From Candidatus Poribacteria bacterium (GTDB lineage Bacteria; Poribacteria; WGA-4E; WGA-3G), in NCBI GenBank assembly GCA_012267415.1, contig JAAXGN010000135.1:62001-126000 (forward strand): a stretch of 64,000 nucleotides of DNA. The letters are read 5' to 3'. The notes under the pieces are model-generated. The model was given only the letters and a program-made list of their open reading frames with translations, was not told where the DNA came from and searched no databases. Position 1 is the first letter of the stretch, and the number at the start of each line of letters is the position of its first letter. Shown in pieces: positions 8,505 to 16,579 of this stretch. Both the position numbers and the translations under genes were made by a program.

Positions 8505-9476
8505 ATGATTCGGATTGGTGTAATCGGAGTAGGAGGCATGGGTAATTCCCATTGTAACTCACTCCCTAATGTAGAAAACTGTGAATTTGTAGGTGTCGCG
8601 GATTTACGATTGGATGCGGCACAAGCTGTTGCGGAAAAACACAACATTCGTGCATTCCAAGACTATCAGGAACTTTTCCCACTCGTTGACGGGGTCGTCG
8701 TTGCTACGCCTCCCATAGCACACACCCAAGTCGTCGTTGACGCAGCTGAAGCGGGTGTTCACGCCTTCTGTGAAAAACCACTCTCTCTAACGCTTGAGGA
8801 AGCCGACGAGATGATCAATGCAGCCGATAAAGCTGGTACACATATCATGGTTGGACAGGTGCTAAGGTTCTATCCTGTTCACAAACTCGGCAGAAAAATG
8901 GTAGATGCTGGCGACATCGGTGATATTGTATATATAGAAACTGACTATACAGGTCCCTATAATGCCCCAAGGAATCGTCCAGGGAGTTGGTACGGAACCG
9001 TCGGTGGACTATTGGAAAATGGCATCCACAAATCTGACCTTATTAACTGGTTCGGTGGGACAGCACTCACTGTCGCAGCAGAAGTTGGTAGTTTCTCTGG
9101 ACATGATGACTGGGAAGATTATACTGTTTCACTCATACGCTACAATTCAGGAGTAGTCGGCATTCTACGATGGGGTGGTTTTCTCGGTGCACGCGGTACA
9201 AATGAAACAATCATTGACGGCACTGAGGGGTCACTACGACTTGACATGGCTGCTGATTTAGCATATCTCAAAAAACGAGGAGAGAGAGAATGGCAGGAAA
9301 TCGTACCTGACCGCTCAGGACCGACGCATGTTGTTGGAGAACTCTCTCACTTTGTGGAATGCATCCGTGACAATAGGACACCGATGATTGATGGCAGAGG
9401 TGGAAAACACGCTGTCGCAATTGTCTTAGCCACATATCAATCAGCAAGAGAGAAGACAAAAGTAGCGATTACATAA
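8505..9476 (+). CDS. Gfo/Idh/MocA family oxidoreductase
   Basis: A 323-residue NAD(P)-dependent sugar-type dehydrogenase. The N-terminus MIRIGVIGVGGMGNSHCNSL is the Rossmann loop and HAFCEKPLSLTLEEAD contains EKP. The C-terminal domain begins near GTVGGLLENGIHKSDLINWF, where His is the probable catalytic acid/base. AAGAAGG lies at good distance before the ATG. It is monocistronic as far as can be seen, with its own promoter and a palindromic repeat directly downstream. Substrate unknown; it belongs to a different subgroup from the two at 1405-3370. Confidence 0.9.
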   Translation: MIRIGVIGVGGMGNSHCNSLPNVENCEFVGVADLRLDAAQAVAEKHNIRAFQDYQELFPLVDGVVVATPPIAHTQVVVDAAEAGVHAFCEKPLSLTLEEADEMINAADKAGTHIMVGQVLRFYPVHKLGRKMVDAGDIGDIVYIETDYTGPYNAPRNRPGSWYGTVGGLLENGIHKSDLINWFGGTALTVAAEVGSFSGHDDWEDYTVSLIRYNSGVVGILRWGGFLGARGTNETIIDGTEGSLRLDMAADLAYLKKRGEREWQEIVPDRSGPTHVVGELSHFVECIRDNRTPMIDGRGGKHAVAIVLATYQSAREKTKVAIT

Positions 9477-9492
9477 ACAATTAGCCAATATT

Positions 9493-9549
9493 TGTAGAGC
9501 AAACTGTTAGTTTGCGTCTCACAGGCACAATCTGGCAGATTGTGCTACA
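9493..9549. repeat. 57-bp imperfect palindrome, TGTAG-headed repeat family
   Basis: Begins TGTAGAGCAAACTG and ends GATTGTGCTACA, with an inner inverted pair in each half. It is the second copy of the design at 5936-5993 and 55320-55377. It lies between two plus-strand genes and may act as a transcription terminator or mRNA stabiliser. Confidence 0.72.
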
Positions 9550-9591
9550 AGGTGGCAACTTAGGTTACAATTATGTTATTTGAGGAGAAAT

Positions 9592-10170
9592 ATGATGCAA
9601 AAGAGAAAGCGAAATCAACGCGGCTATAGTGTTTATTTCTGTATAGCGTTTATGTTGATTTTGGGGACAATGTTCACTGCTTGTGTAGAGGAACAACAGT
9701 TAGCAGAACAGATTCAAGAAACAACAGATGAAACAGATCAAGAATCTGATGAACCTGCTGTTGCATTACCGGGACTTCCAGAATACGTTGCTGGATATGA
9801 GTCTTGGCTGAAATTAAACAGTGAACCCATTCCACCAGTTCCTGGAGGTGATCCTCACAATGGAACAAAGAACGTCTTTGTCAATAAAGATCGAGAAACC
9901 ATTGCACCAGATGGTGAACAACAGTTCCCATATCCAGATGGTAGCATCGTGGTAAAAGAGGCAACTCGACCCGGTAAGGATTATATAGGACTCATCGCAA
10001 TTATGCGGAAGGTTGAAGGAAGTGACCCTGATCACAACGACTGGGAATTTATTGAGTATTCACGAAGTGAACAGACAGATGACTTTACAGTCCTAGCATC
10101 AGGTAGAACCTGCTGGGGTTGCCATTCACGGATTGAGGATATGGATTATGTTTTTACCGAGCTTGATTGA
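9592..10170 (+). CDS. Cytochrome P460-like lipoprotein
   Basis: A 192-residue exported haem protein. The start ATG at 9592 follows a strong GAGGAG site; the TTG at 9580 overlaps that site and is rejected. An N-terminal positive stretch and hydrophobic segment end in FTAC, a usable lipobox, so the mature protein probably starts at the Cys and is membrane-anchored. The body (LPEYVAGYESW, NVFVNKDRE, YPDGSIVVKEAT) matches cytochrome P460-type domains. Near the C-terminus CWGCH (Cys174, Cys177, His178) is a covalent haem c site. Family members bind a cross-linked P460 haem and oxidise hydroxylamine, or act as c' beta cytochromes. The actual substrate here is unknown. Confidence 0.8.
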   Translation: MMQKRKRNQRGYSVYFCIAFMLILGTMFTACVEEQQLAEQIQETTDETDQESDEPAVALPGLPEYVAGYESWLKLNSEPIPPVPGGDPHNGTKNVFVNKDRETIAPDGEQQFPYPDGSIVVKEATRPGKDYIGLIAIMRKVEGSDPDHNDWEFIEYSRSEQTDDFTVLASGRTCWGCHSRIEDMDYVFTELD

Positions 10171-10214
10171 TTAGGGGTTTCAATCTATTGTAGACAATAG
10201 ATTGAAACCCCTAA
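10171..10214 (+). terminator. Perfect 20-bp hairpin after the cytochrome gene
   Basis: Starting at the base after the stop codon, 10171-10190 and 10195-10214 are exact inverted repeats (stem TTAGGGGTTTCAATCTATTG) around the loop TAGA. The stem is unusually long. It is followed by ATATATA rather than a clear T-run, so it may be a terminator, an mRNA-stabilising hairpin, or the remnant of a palindromic mobile element. Confidence 0.65.
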
Positions 10215-10251
10215 TATATAGTGAACATTGAAAATAATGATACAAAGTCCT

Positions 10252-10367
10252 TGTAGGAGCGATCTCCGAATCGCGACTTAACGTAGGGATAGTACGAAGA
10301 TAGTCGCGATTCGGAGATCGCTCCTACAGGGCAAAAGAGACTGTAGGAGCGATCTCCGAATCGCGAC
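10252..10367. repeat. Three copies of a GTAGGAGCGAT palindromic repeat
   Basis: A 26-bp unit beginning TGTAGGAGCGATCTCC and ending GAATCGCGAC occurs at 10252-10277, inverted at 10303-10328, and directly again at 10342-10367. Each unit is itself partly palindromic, and the first two together form a long hairpin. The copies are almost identical, suggesting recent spread. Confidence 0.85.
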
Positions 10368-10416
10368 CTGCAATAGTATGTTGACTAAGCACTAAAGATG
10401 CTTGATGAAAATGTTG

Positions 10417-11355
10417 TTAGTATGAATACCACAAATAGTTGATATTGAATCGTACATTACCTTCTTCATCAACTATACCATCCATTTGTACCTTTAAATC
10501 TAAAAGTTCTGCGGAATCTGTTGGATAGAAAAACTGAATACCTCTTTGTCCATCGTTTCCGATGAATTGTGCAAAACCTGTTATGTCATCATCCGTTAAT
10601 TGTATACTATTTATTGTAACTACCACATTACTCTTACTAAGGGATGGCGGATTAATTGGTGCTTTTCCTTCTGGATAGTATATCCAGATAAGCCATCCAT
10701 GTCCATCATCACCGCTACTTGTAGGATCATCATTTTTCGGGTCATCATTAGTCGGATCGTTATCGGTTGGGTCATTATTGGTTGGGTCATTATTGGTCGG
10801 GTCATCATTAGTCGGGTCATCATCAGTGGGATCGTCATTAGTCGGGTCATCATCAGTGGGATCGTCATTAGTCGGGTCATCATCCCCGTCATCATCATCA
10901 TTCCCATCATCGTCGTCATCATCTCGGGGAGTTGATGGTCCCCCTTTAGGAGGGTTCGGACCTGTGTCTGTAATTGTCTCAATAATTTCAGTGGTATCCC
11001 CTGGTCTTTCGATTCTGATAATAGGTTTGCCTTCATAGTAGAAGAGATACTGCGTCCTTTCCGGATAAATGTGGATGATAGGTCCGTTGGAATCTATCTT
11101 GTCATTAACATGTGGAATAAGATCAATGCAGGCGGAATCCGTGTCATTGTGAATGCAGTATCTCCCACCCCTATTGGAGGTGATATAATCGTCCCCACCC
11201 GAAGGATTAAGTGCTGAACCTATATTTGAAGCAATCGATCTCGTAGAGGAAGGATCGGAACATCCTGCAGTACTTAAAAAGATAAGTAGGATACTACATA
11301 AGGTTCCGAAAAATAATAGTTGAATTCCCGTCATGGCACGTTGTAAGTTTTCCAC
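10417..11355 (-). CDS. Lipoprotein with Asp-Pro-Thr-Asn repeat linker
   Basis: A 312-residue protein of unknown function. Its signal peptide ends in STAGC, a good lipobox. Residues of about 30-120 form an N-terminal domain (HIYPERTQYLFYYEGKPIIR). A poly-Asp stretch with DDDDDDGNDDDDGDD and about eleven pentapeptides of the form (T/N)(N/D)(N/D)DP follow. The C-terminal domain is beta-rich (GWLIWIYYPEGKAPINPP, then VVVTINSIQL). Both end domains match the next gene, so the two are tandem paralogues and this one has an inserted acidic linker. The DxDxDG-like run could bind calcium. The repeat is coded by near-identical 15-bp units and should vary in length by slippage. No function is assigned. 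Confidence 0.75.
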   Translation of the reverse strand: MENLQRAMTGIQLLFFGTLCSILLIFLSTAGCSDPSSTRSIASNIGSALNPSGGDDYITSNRGGRYCIHNDTDSACIDLIPHVNDKIDSNGPIIHIYPERTQYLFYYEGKPIIRIERPGDTTEIIETITDTGPNPPKGGPSTPRDDDDDDGNDDDDGDDDPTNDDPTDDDPTNDDPTDDDPTNDDPTNNDPTNNDPTDNDPTNDDPKNDDPTSSGDDGHGWLIWIYYPEGKAPINPPSLSKSNVVVTINSIQLTDDDITGFAQFIGNDGQRGIQFFYPTDSAELLDLKVQMDGIVDEEGNVRFNINYLWYSY

Positions 11356-11377
11356 GTATTCCTCCTACCCTTAACGG

Positions 11378-12067
11378 TTATTGTATGGGTTGTAACTTCA
11401 AGATATTCGTATTATCATTGGAGTTAATGTCATTTGCACTGATATGGAATGTTGCTGTATTTCCTGGGATCAACCCTCTAACTTGAACCGTTATCTCTGG
11501 AATCGTGGTTTCAACGGCAAACTGAACGCCATCATCCATCTTCGTCGTTTGGGTAATCCTAAGGTCTTTTTGTGTATTAGTGCCTATGGTTAAACCTTCT
11601 ACGACTCTGACATTCATTGGAGCAGTGGAATATATCTCAATAATCCATCCTTCAGGAATTGGTGCAACATTCAGATTATTTCCGCTTGAGGGTAAATTGA
11701 CTTTACCTTCATCTTCTAATCTCTGCACGAGAGCTGAGGTGTCCATGGTTCTTTTGGCACGTAAAATAGGATTTCCTTGATACTCGAACACATAAGCAAT
11801 GTTCTCTGGATGAACATGAACAGTAGGTGTATAACCTATATCAGAACTGTCAACCTCTATTTTATCCAGATCAAGTTTGACGCAAACAGAATCAAAGCCG
11901 TCTTTAAGGCAGAGGGTATCGTCCCCAATGGCATTGAGGTATGTATCTACGCGGTCAACAGTGATTATTGGTCCCGTATAAGGCACATCGGAGCATCCTG
12001 TTATACCGAAAAGTACGATTAGAATGCTACCGAATAAAGTTAATGGTAGTTGTCTGGTAGTTTTCAT
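11378..12067 (-). CDS. Lipoprotein, paralogue of the downstream repeat lipoprotein
   Basis: A 229-residue protein with a signal peptide ending ITGC (lipobox). The N-terminal region TVHVHPENIAYVFEYQGNPI aligns with HIYPERTQYLFYYEGKPI of the neighbour, and GWIIEIYSTAPMNVR aligns with GWLIWIYYPEGKAPI. The C-terminal half is beta-rich. The gene starts upstream of its paralogue with a 22-bp gap, so the pair is probably one transcript. It lacks the acidic repeat linker and is likely nearer the ancestral form. No known family was recognised; a cell-surface role is inferred from the lipobox. Confidence 0.72.
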   Translation of the reverse strand: MKTTRQLPLTLFGSILIVLFGITGCSDVPYTGPIITVDRVDTYLNAIGDDTLCLKDGFDSVCVKLDLDKIEVDSSDIGYTPTVHVHPENIAYVFEYQGNPILRAKRTMDTSALVQRLEDEGKVNLPSSGNNLNVAPIPEGWIIEIYSTAPMNVRVVEGLTIGTNTQKDLRITQTTKMDDGVQFAVETTIPEITVQVRGLIPGNTATFHISANDINSNDNTNILKLQPIQ

Positions 12068-12276
12068 CGCTTCAAATTTTCCTTTTTGATTTGAACGTCC
12101 TAATATTGGAACTATAATTTATATAAAATTCGTAATTTATTAAACGAATTTAGATTGATGTTTGTTACATAATACAGTATTATTGACTGTAGAATTGAGA
12201 CTTTGGATTGAGAATATAAATCGTAACATTCTCAGGAAGGCTGCATGACACTCTGAAGATAAAGGAGTGAAAATAG

Positions 12277-12570
12277 ATGGTTAGATTTCTGATATATCTG
12301 TTTGATTACAGAGGTAGAGTAGGACGATTGGACTGGTGGGTATTGAGACTTGCTGCAATTTTCGGGGTTGCTTTCGCTGGTGTTTTGCTGTCTATTTTCT
12401 TAGGAGAAAATACCATTTACATTGCAGGATGTGCATGTCTCTGGTTGCAAATATCTTTTACTGTTAGAAGATTACATGACAGAAACATGTCTGGATGGTG
12501 GATACTGCTGTATTGGGTTCCTTTCTTTATACTTATTGTTTGTGGATGTTTGGAGAGGAACACAAGGTAA
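12277..12570 (+). CDS. DUF805 family membrane protein
   Basis: A 97-residue inner-membrane protein. FDYRGRVGRLDWWVLRL at the N-terminus and SFTVRRLHDRNMSGWWILL in the middle are hallmarks of DUF805 (YhaH-like) proteins; three to four hydrophobic segments are visible. It is slightly shorter than most members. AAAGGAGTG precedes the ATG. The family's molecular function is unknown. It stands alone between two minus-strand genes. Confidence 0.85.
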   Translation: MVRFLIYLFDYRGRVGRLDWWVLRLAAIFGVAFAGVLLSIFLGENTIYIAGCACLWLQISFTVRRLHDRNMSGWWILLYWVPFFILIVCGCLERNTR

Positions 12571-12663
12571 AAACAGATACGGATAAACCTAAATATTGAA
12601 ATTTGGCTTCATTTCTAACGGTCGGTAATGAGAGAAAACTGGAAACCATACGTATCAGTTAAC

Positions 12664-13632
12664 TCAGACTTGCATTATTTCTGCAATTATAGCATTCGTC
12701 TGTAATCCTAATTCCCCAGTACATCGGATCGGTTCACCAGTTCTAATGTGATTAATAAAATCCTCTACAAGTCCAGTGTGTGTATGCGGTAAAGGTGTTT
12801 GTGGTAACGCCTTCACACCATCAGATTTGGTTTCAAGCGTCAGATTCGCTGAATTCAACGGTGAACACCTTAGACGCCCCTTCGTACCGTATACCTCAAC
12901 ATCGTCGATCCCAATCCCCACATTCCAGTTGATATTTGCAACAGCATGTGCACCACTTTCAAAACGTAGAGTAAACACTGCAGAATCGTCAACGGCAACA
13001 TCTAAATGCACAGTCTCTGCAAATCCTCTTACGGATACTACATCTCCCAACAGATACTGCAATAGACTGATACGATGGCTACCGATATCCATCAAAACAC
13101 CACCACCACTTATTTCAGGATTAATACGCCAATTCCTCAAATCTTGACGATTCGGATTGTAATATGATGTACAGTTGATACGTGCAAGCACTACATCACC
13201 GATTACATCTTCATCCATCAGTGTCTTCATTTGCACGACATTCGGATAGTGATTTCGGTAGTAAGCGAGCATCAAGGTAATACCTGCTTCACTACAGGCA
13301 TCAACCATCTGTTTACACTCGCTAACAGACATTGCCATCGGTTTTTCACAGAGGATGTGTTTACCTGCTCGGGCAGCACGGACAGTCTGTTCACAGTGAA
13401 GATTTGGTGGTGTTGCGATATAAATCGCATTGATTTCATCATCCGACAGGAGTTTTTCTACATCTGTATAGGCACGTTTTGCACCATGTCTTTCAGCGAA
13501 ATCTTCTGCTTTTGCTTGATCCCGTCGCATCACTGCAATGAGTTCTGAATCATCAACGGAATATAAAGGTGGACCGCCTTTATGTTCAGCGACATTACCG
13601 CAGCCGAGTATACCCCATCTAAGAACAGCCAT
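12664..13632 (-). CDS. Gfo/Idh/MocA family oxidoreductase
   Basis: A 322-residue NAD(P)-dependent dehydrogenase. ATG at 13632 gives MAVLRWGILGCGNVAEHKGG, with AAAGGA at good distance; the ATG at 13650 adds six residues and has no better site. HILCEKPMAMSVSECKQM is the EKP motif. The C-terminal domain starts at SGGGVLMDIGSHRISLLQYLL with His in the catalytic position. It is the fourth member of the family in 14 kb and is not close to the others in wording. It is convergent with the DUF805 gene and appears monocistronic. Substrate unknown. Confidence 0.9.
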   Translation of the reverse strand: MAVLRWGILGCGNVAEHKGGPPLYSVDDSELIAVMRRDQAKAEDFAERHGAKRAYTDVEKLLSDDEINAIYIATPPNLHCEQTVRAARAGKHILCEKPMAMSVSECKQMVDACSEAGITLMLAYYRNHYPNVVQMKTLMDEDVIGDVVLARINCTSYYNPNRQDLRNWRINPEISGGGVLMDIGSHRISLLQYLLGDVVSVRGFAETVHLDVAVDDSAVFTLRFESGAHAVANINWNVGIGIDDVEVYGTKGRLRCSPLNSANLTLETKSDGVKALPQTPLPHTHTGLVEDFINHIRTGEPIRCTGELGLQTNAIIAEIMQV

Positions 13633-13902
13633 GATTTGTAATCCTTTCATTTACGTAAGTACAGTAAAGAGCATTTGGAAGATATCAAGCGTGCAGTGAA
13701 AACCGCAATTGTTGATTCCCCTTATAATCCCGCTAATAGGTTCTTGCGATATTGGGAACGGTAGTATCGTATTTCTATTGAGTGTCCGTTCCCATTGCCG
13801 ATCGTTTTATACCTGCCATGCGATGATAATAAACATATTCACTGATAAGCGATTATATCTGATTTTCTCTTAAAAATGCAAGGTATATTACAGAAAAGGG
13901 GG

Positions 13903-14320
13903 GTGTAAAGTTTTTGGTATGACGTCATGATGAACGTCATACTGCACAAAAAAGTATCTGCTCAGAATTTGGCGTTATCAAACCGTAGCACTATGACGAT
14001 GTTTGATGAGCGGAGAGGGTATTGATGGAAAATGTTTTTGAAAGGAATGTGTAAAGTTTTTGGCATGATCACCACTTCTAACATGAAATTTAGTAATAAA
14101 TATCCTTCGGATGTGTAAAGTTTTTGTAGAAACACATGAGAAAGAAGGGAGTTAGGTTTCTGAAAACGTCAAACCCTAGAGGGGCGAAAGGTATATCAGG
14201 TTAGGGAATTAGATACACACGTTCTATACACCTTTCGCACCGCTGGGGCTTGGGCTTTTTGTTATTCACACGTTCTTATCCTGCAAATCCTATAATCCAG
14301 TAAATCCTGGTTCAGATTAT
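13903..14320. repeat. Composite repeat block A
   Basis: Contains GTGTAAAGTTTTTGG at 13903-13917 and 14049-14063 and a shortened copy at 14113. Two opposite palindromic units follow, around 14173-14197 (CTAGAGGGGCGAAAGGTATA) and 14224-14252. The tail 14264-14320 matches 62740-62796 at most positions. The second block (62740-63154) carries the same components in a different order. Confidence 0.65.
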
Positions 14321-14330
14321 GAAATTACAC

Positions 14331-14359
14331 TTGACAAATGTCAAAATATAAGTTATTAT
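14331..14359 (+). promoter_or_regulatory. Strong predicted sigma-70 promoter
   Basis: TTGACA at 14331-14336, exactly 17 bp, then TATTAT at 14354-14359. It points to the redoxin-cytochrome gene at 14706, but the start would lie about 340 nt upstream of that ATG. The long AT-rich leader may be regulatory or contain an unrecognised RNA. Confidence 0.5.
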
Positions 14360-14705
14360 ATAACTAACATAAAGTTAATAGGGAGCATGCAATGCAAATT
14401 CGTAAAATATCAACTGTTTCAATTTGGCCTTCAATCGCAAAAAACGTAAATTATATTTGACAATATACTTCTTATAGTTTGGCAGATAAAAAAAATTCGC
14501 ATAGTCGATAAAATAGCCTATAAATACCTTACACAGACTGGATTAACAGACAATTTATCAATGTTACGGACTGTACGAGATTCGTTACGAATTCGTAACT
14601 TTTTTGCAAAAGTCAAATGTCAAGTAAAATGGACGAAAACACAAAGTGATAAAGAACTTTTATATAATTCAAACATAACATCCTTCTCAACACTTTCATA
14701 CTACA

Positions 14706-16487
14706 ATGCAATATATGCCACTCAGAACTATACTCTTCATTCTCATTCTGTTACTACCAATCTCAGCATCTGCACAAGATGATTATACGATACCGAAGAA
14801 ACACCGGGTAATTCAAGAAACATTCACTGACTCAAGCACTGTCCAAGTTGACACTAAAATAAACAGCATAGACTTTACGGCACTAAATGGAACGACATAT
14901 CGTTTGGACAATCTCTTGAAGCAGGGACCTGTCGTATTCGTATTTCTATCGGCTGAATGTCCAGTAGCACAGCGATACGCCATGCGGCTGAAAAGGATGC
15001 ATGCAGAATATCAGGAACAAGGCGTCACTATTGTAGGTGTGTATTCCAACGAAAATGATTCAGTTGAGGATATAAGATCATATCTCGCGAAGGCAGAATA
15101 CACGTTCCCAATCGTGAAAGATACGGATGGAAGTTTAGCACGTCATCTCGGCGCGACGATGACACCGCAAGCACACCTAATAGATACCGCAGCTATCCTT
15201 CGCTATCGGGGTCCGATTGATGATAATCGCTATGTAACACGCGTGAAGCATGCATACTTGAAAGATGCACTGAGAGCAGTGCTTGAAGGTAAACCTGTCC
15301 CCGTGAAAGAGACACCTGCATTCGGTTGCACGATTCACCTTCCCGATCTACCTACACAAACTGAAATAAATCACAGTGAACACATCGCTCCAATTATGCA
15401 GAAGCATTGTCAGTCTTGTCATCAGACTGATGGAATTGCTTCCTTTACATTGACTGGTTATGAAGATGTGAAATTGTATGCAGATAAAATCGTTGAACAG
15501 ATACAGGGACGATTGATGCCACCCTGGCGAGCTGCTTCTGATCATGGGGATTTTAAGAATGAACGTAGACTCACGGACAACGAAATTGATTTGATAGCAA
15601 AGTGGGTGAAAGAAGGTGCAGCTTCTGGAAAAATAATTAAAGATCCAGAAACGATTCAATCACCAAAAACTTGGACACTGGGCCAACCCGATGTTGTGAA
15701 AGAGATACCTGTTGTATTAAAAAAACTAACTGTAGGAAAACACGCCTCTATCACCGTCTCCATTAACACAGATTTTGACGAAGACCTTTATATACGTGCA
15801 GTTGACTTTCAATCAAATAATTGGAAATCAGTACGGCGTATAATTGCGAGTATCGGTTCCGAGGCAAAATTAATAGGAAATAATAGAACAGAACAAAAAG
15901 ATGTCCATAAAACAGTGAATACGCCTGACTTAAGAATCGGTATTTGGAGACCAGGTATTCATCCAACAGTTCTTCCTGATAAAGTTGGTCACCTACTACC
16001 AAAGGGTGGAACAATAACGCTCAATCTACTCTATCAAGGCACAGATCGTGAGGAGCAGGAAATCTTGAAAATCGGACTTTATCTCTCTGATACACCAGGT
16101 ACAATTCGCACCTACAAGACCACACTAATGAATAGAGAGGATACAAGAAAAGGCAAAGATAATTCAGATGATCAGAAGAACGGTTTTTCTCATCATTTTC
16201 AGGAGGATGCCTATGTATTTGCAGTAGAACCTATAAGGGTTGCAAGCGAACATGAACTAAAGGTGGTTGCCACTACACCGATAGGTGAACGTATAAAGAT
16301 GATATGGCTTAAAGAATCTCAGATATATATATTGGATGAATGGCACGACATCTACCATTACCGCGAACCCGTTTTTTTACCAGCTGGGACGCGATTAGAC
16401 TATGAATTTGTGGGTGATACTAAAACTAAACAAAACCCAATTGTGCTGCATTTCTATTTTACGAAAGCATCTGGATTTGTAGAATGA
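14706..16487 (+). CDS. Secreted redoxin-cytochrome c fusion protein
   Basis: A 593-residue protein exported by a Sec signal peptide (hydrophobic run then ISASAQ, cut near residue 24). Residues of about 48-195 form a thioredoxin-like redoxin domain (IDFTALNGTTYRLDN, FLSAECPVAQRY, IVKDTDGSLARHLGA) with one peroxidatic-type Cys85 instead of CxxC. A planctomycete-type cytochrome c segment follows: HIAPIMQKHCQSCHQTDG with haem-binding Cys235, Cys238, His239 and the distal LMPPWRAASDHG. The C-terminal 270 residues are beta-rich and resemble the copper monooxygenase-like domain often found after this pair in Planctomycetes and Acidobacteria. The protein probably handles redox equivalents in the periplasm. 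ATG at 14715 is an alternative start; neither has a clear ribosome-binding site. Confidence 0.85.
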   Translation: MQYMPLRTILFILILLLPISASAQDDYTIPKKHRVIQETFTDSSTVQVDTKINSIDFTALNGTTYRLDNLLKQGPVVFVFLSAECPVAQRYAMRLKRMHAEYQEQGVTIVGVYSNENDSVEDIRSYLAKAEYTFPIVKDTDGSLARHLGATMTPQAHLIDTAAILRYRGPIDDNRYVTRVKHAYLKDALRAVLEGKPVPVKETPAFGCTIHLPDLPTQTEINHSEHIAPIMQKHCQSCHQTDGIASFTLTGYEDVKLYADKIVEQIQGRLMPPWRAASDHGDFKNERRLTDNEIDLIAKWVKEGAASGKIIKDPETIQSPKTWTLGQPDVVKEIPVVLKKLTVGKHASITVSINTDFDEDLYIRAVDFQSNNWKSVRRIIASIGSEAKLIGNNRTEQKDVHKTVNTPDLRIGIWRPGIHPTVLPDKVGHLLPKGGTITLNLLYQGTDREEQEILKIGLYLSDTPGTIRTYKTTLMNREDTRKGKDNSDDQKNGFSHHFQEDAYVFAVEPIRVASEHELKVVATTPIGERIKMIWLKESQIYILDEWHDIYHYREPVFLPAGTRLDYEFVGDTKTKQNPIVLHFYFTKASGFVE

Positions 16488-16515
16488 CTTCACATACCCT
16501 CCACATACATTCACG

Positions 16516-16544
16516 TTGAAAAACATCACAATATGTGGTAAAAT
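16516..16544 (+). promoter_or_regulatory. Predicted sigma-70 promoter for the sugar epimerase
   Basis: TTGAAA at 16516-16521, 17 bp, TAAAAT at 16539-16544. Transcription would start near 16551, just before the AAGGAG ribosome-binding site of the gene at 16580. Confidence 0.5.
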
Positions 16545-16579
16545 ACGGATAAATTTGAAGATAAGGAGAACGAAATAAA

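Larger units (their letters stand above)
13633..14705. other. About 1.07 kb non-coding region with repeats and a promoter
   Basis: No credible gene. The region holds three GTGTAAAGTTTTTG motifs (13903, 14049, 14113), a pair of inverted units with the core GGGGCGAAAGGTATA (about 14173-14197 and 14224-14252), a segment ATCCTATAATCCAGTAAAT-like (14264-14320) and a sigma-70 promoter at 14331. The same three repeat types recur together at 62740-63154. Confidence 0.6.

Noticed and set aside
10600-11038. Plus-strand frames rich in Val/Ile/Ser repeats
   Set aside because: They are antisense readings of the 15-bp repeats in the lipoprotein gene; the minus-strand frame has a signal peptide and lipobox.
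14561-14782. 73-residue plus-strand frame before the redoxin gene
   Set aside because: No ribosome-binding site, random composition, and it overlaps the signal peptide of the real gene in another phase.
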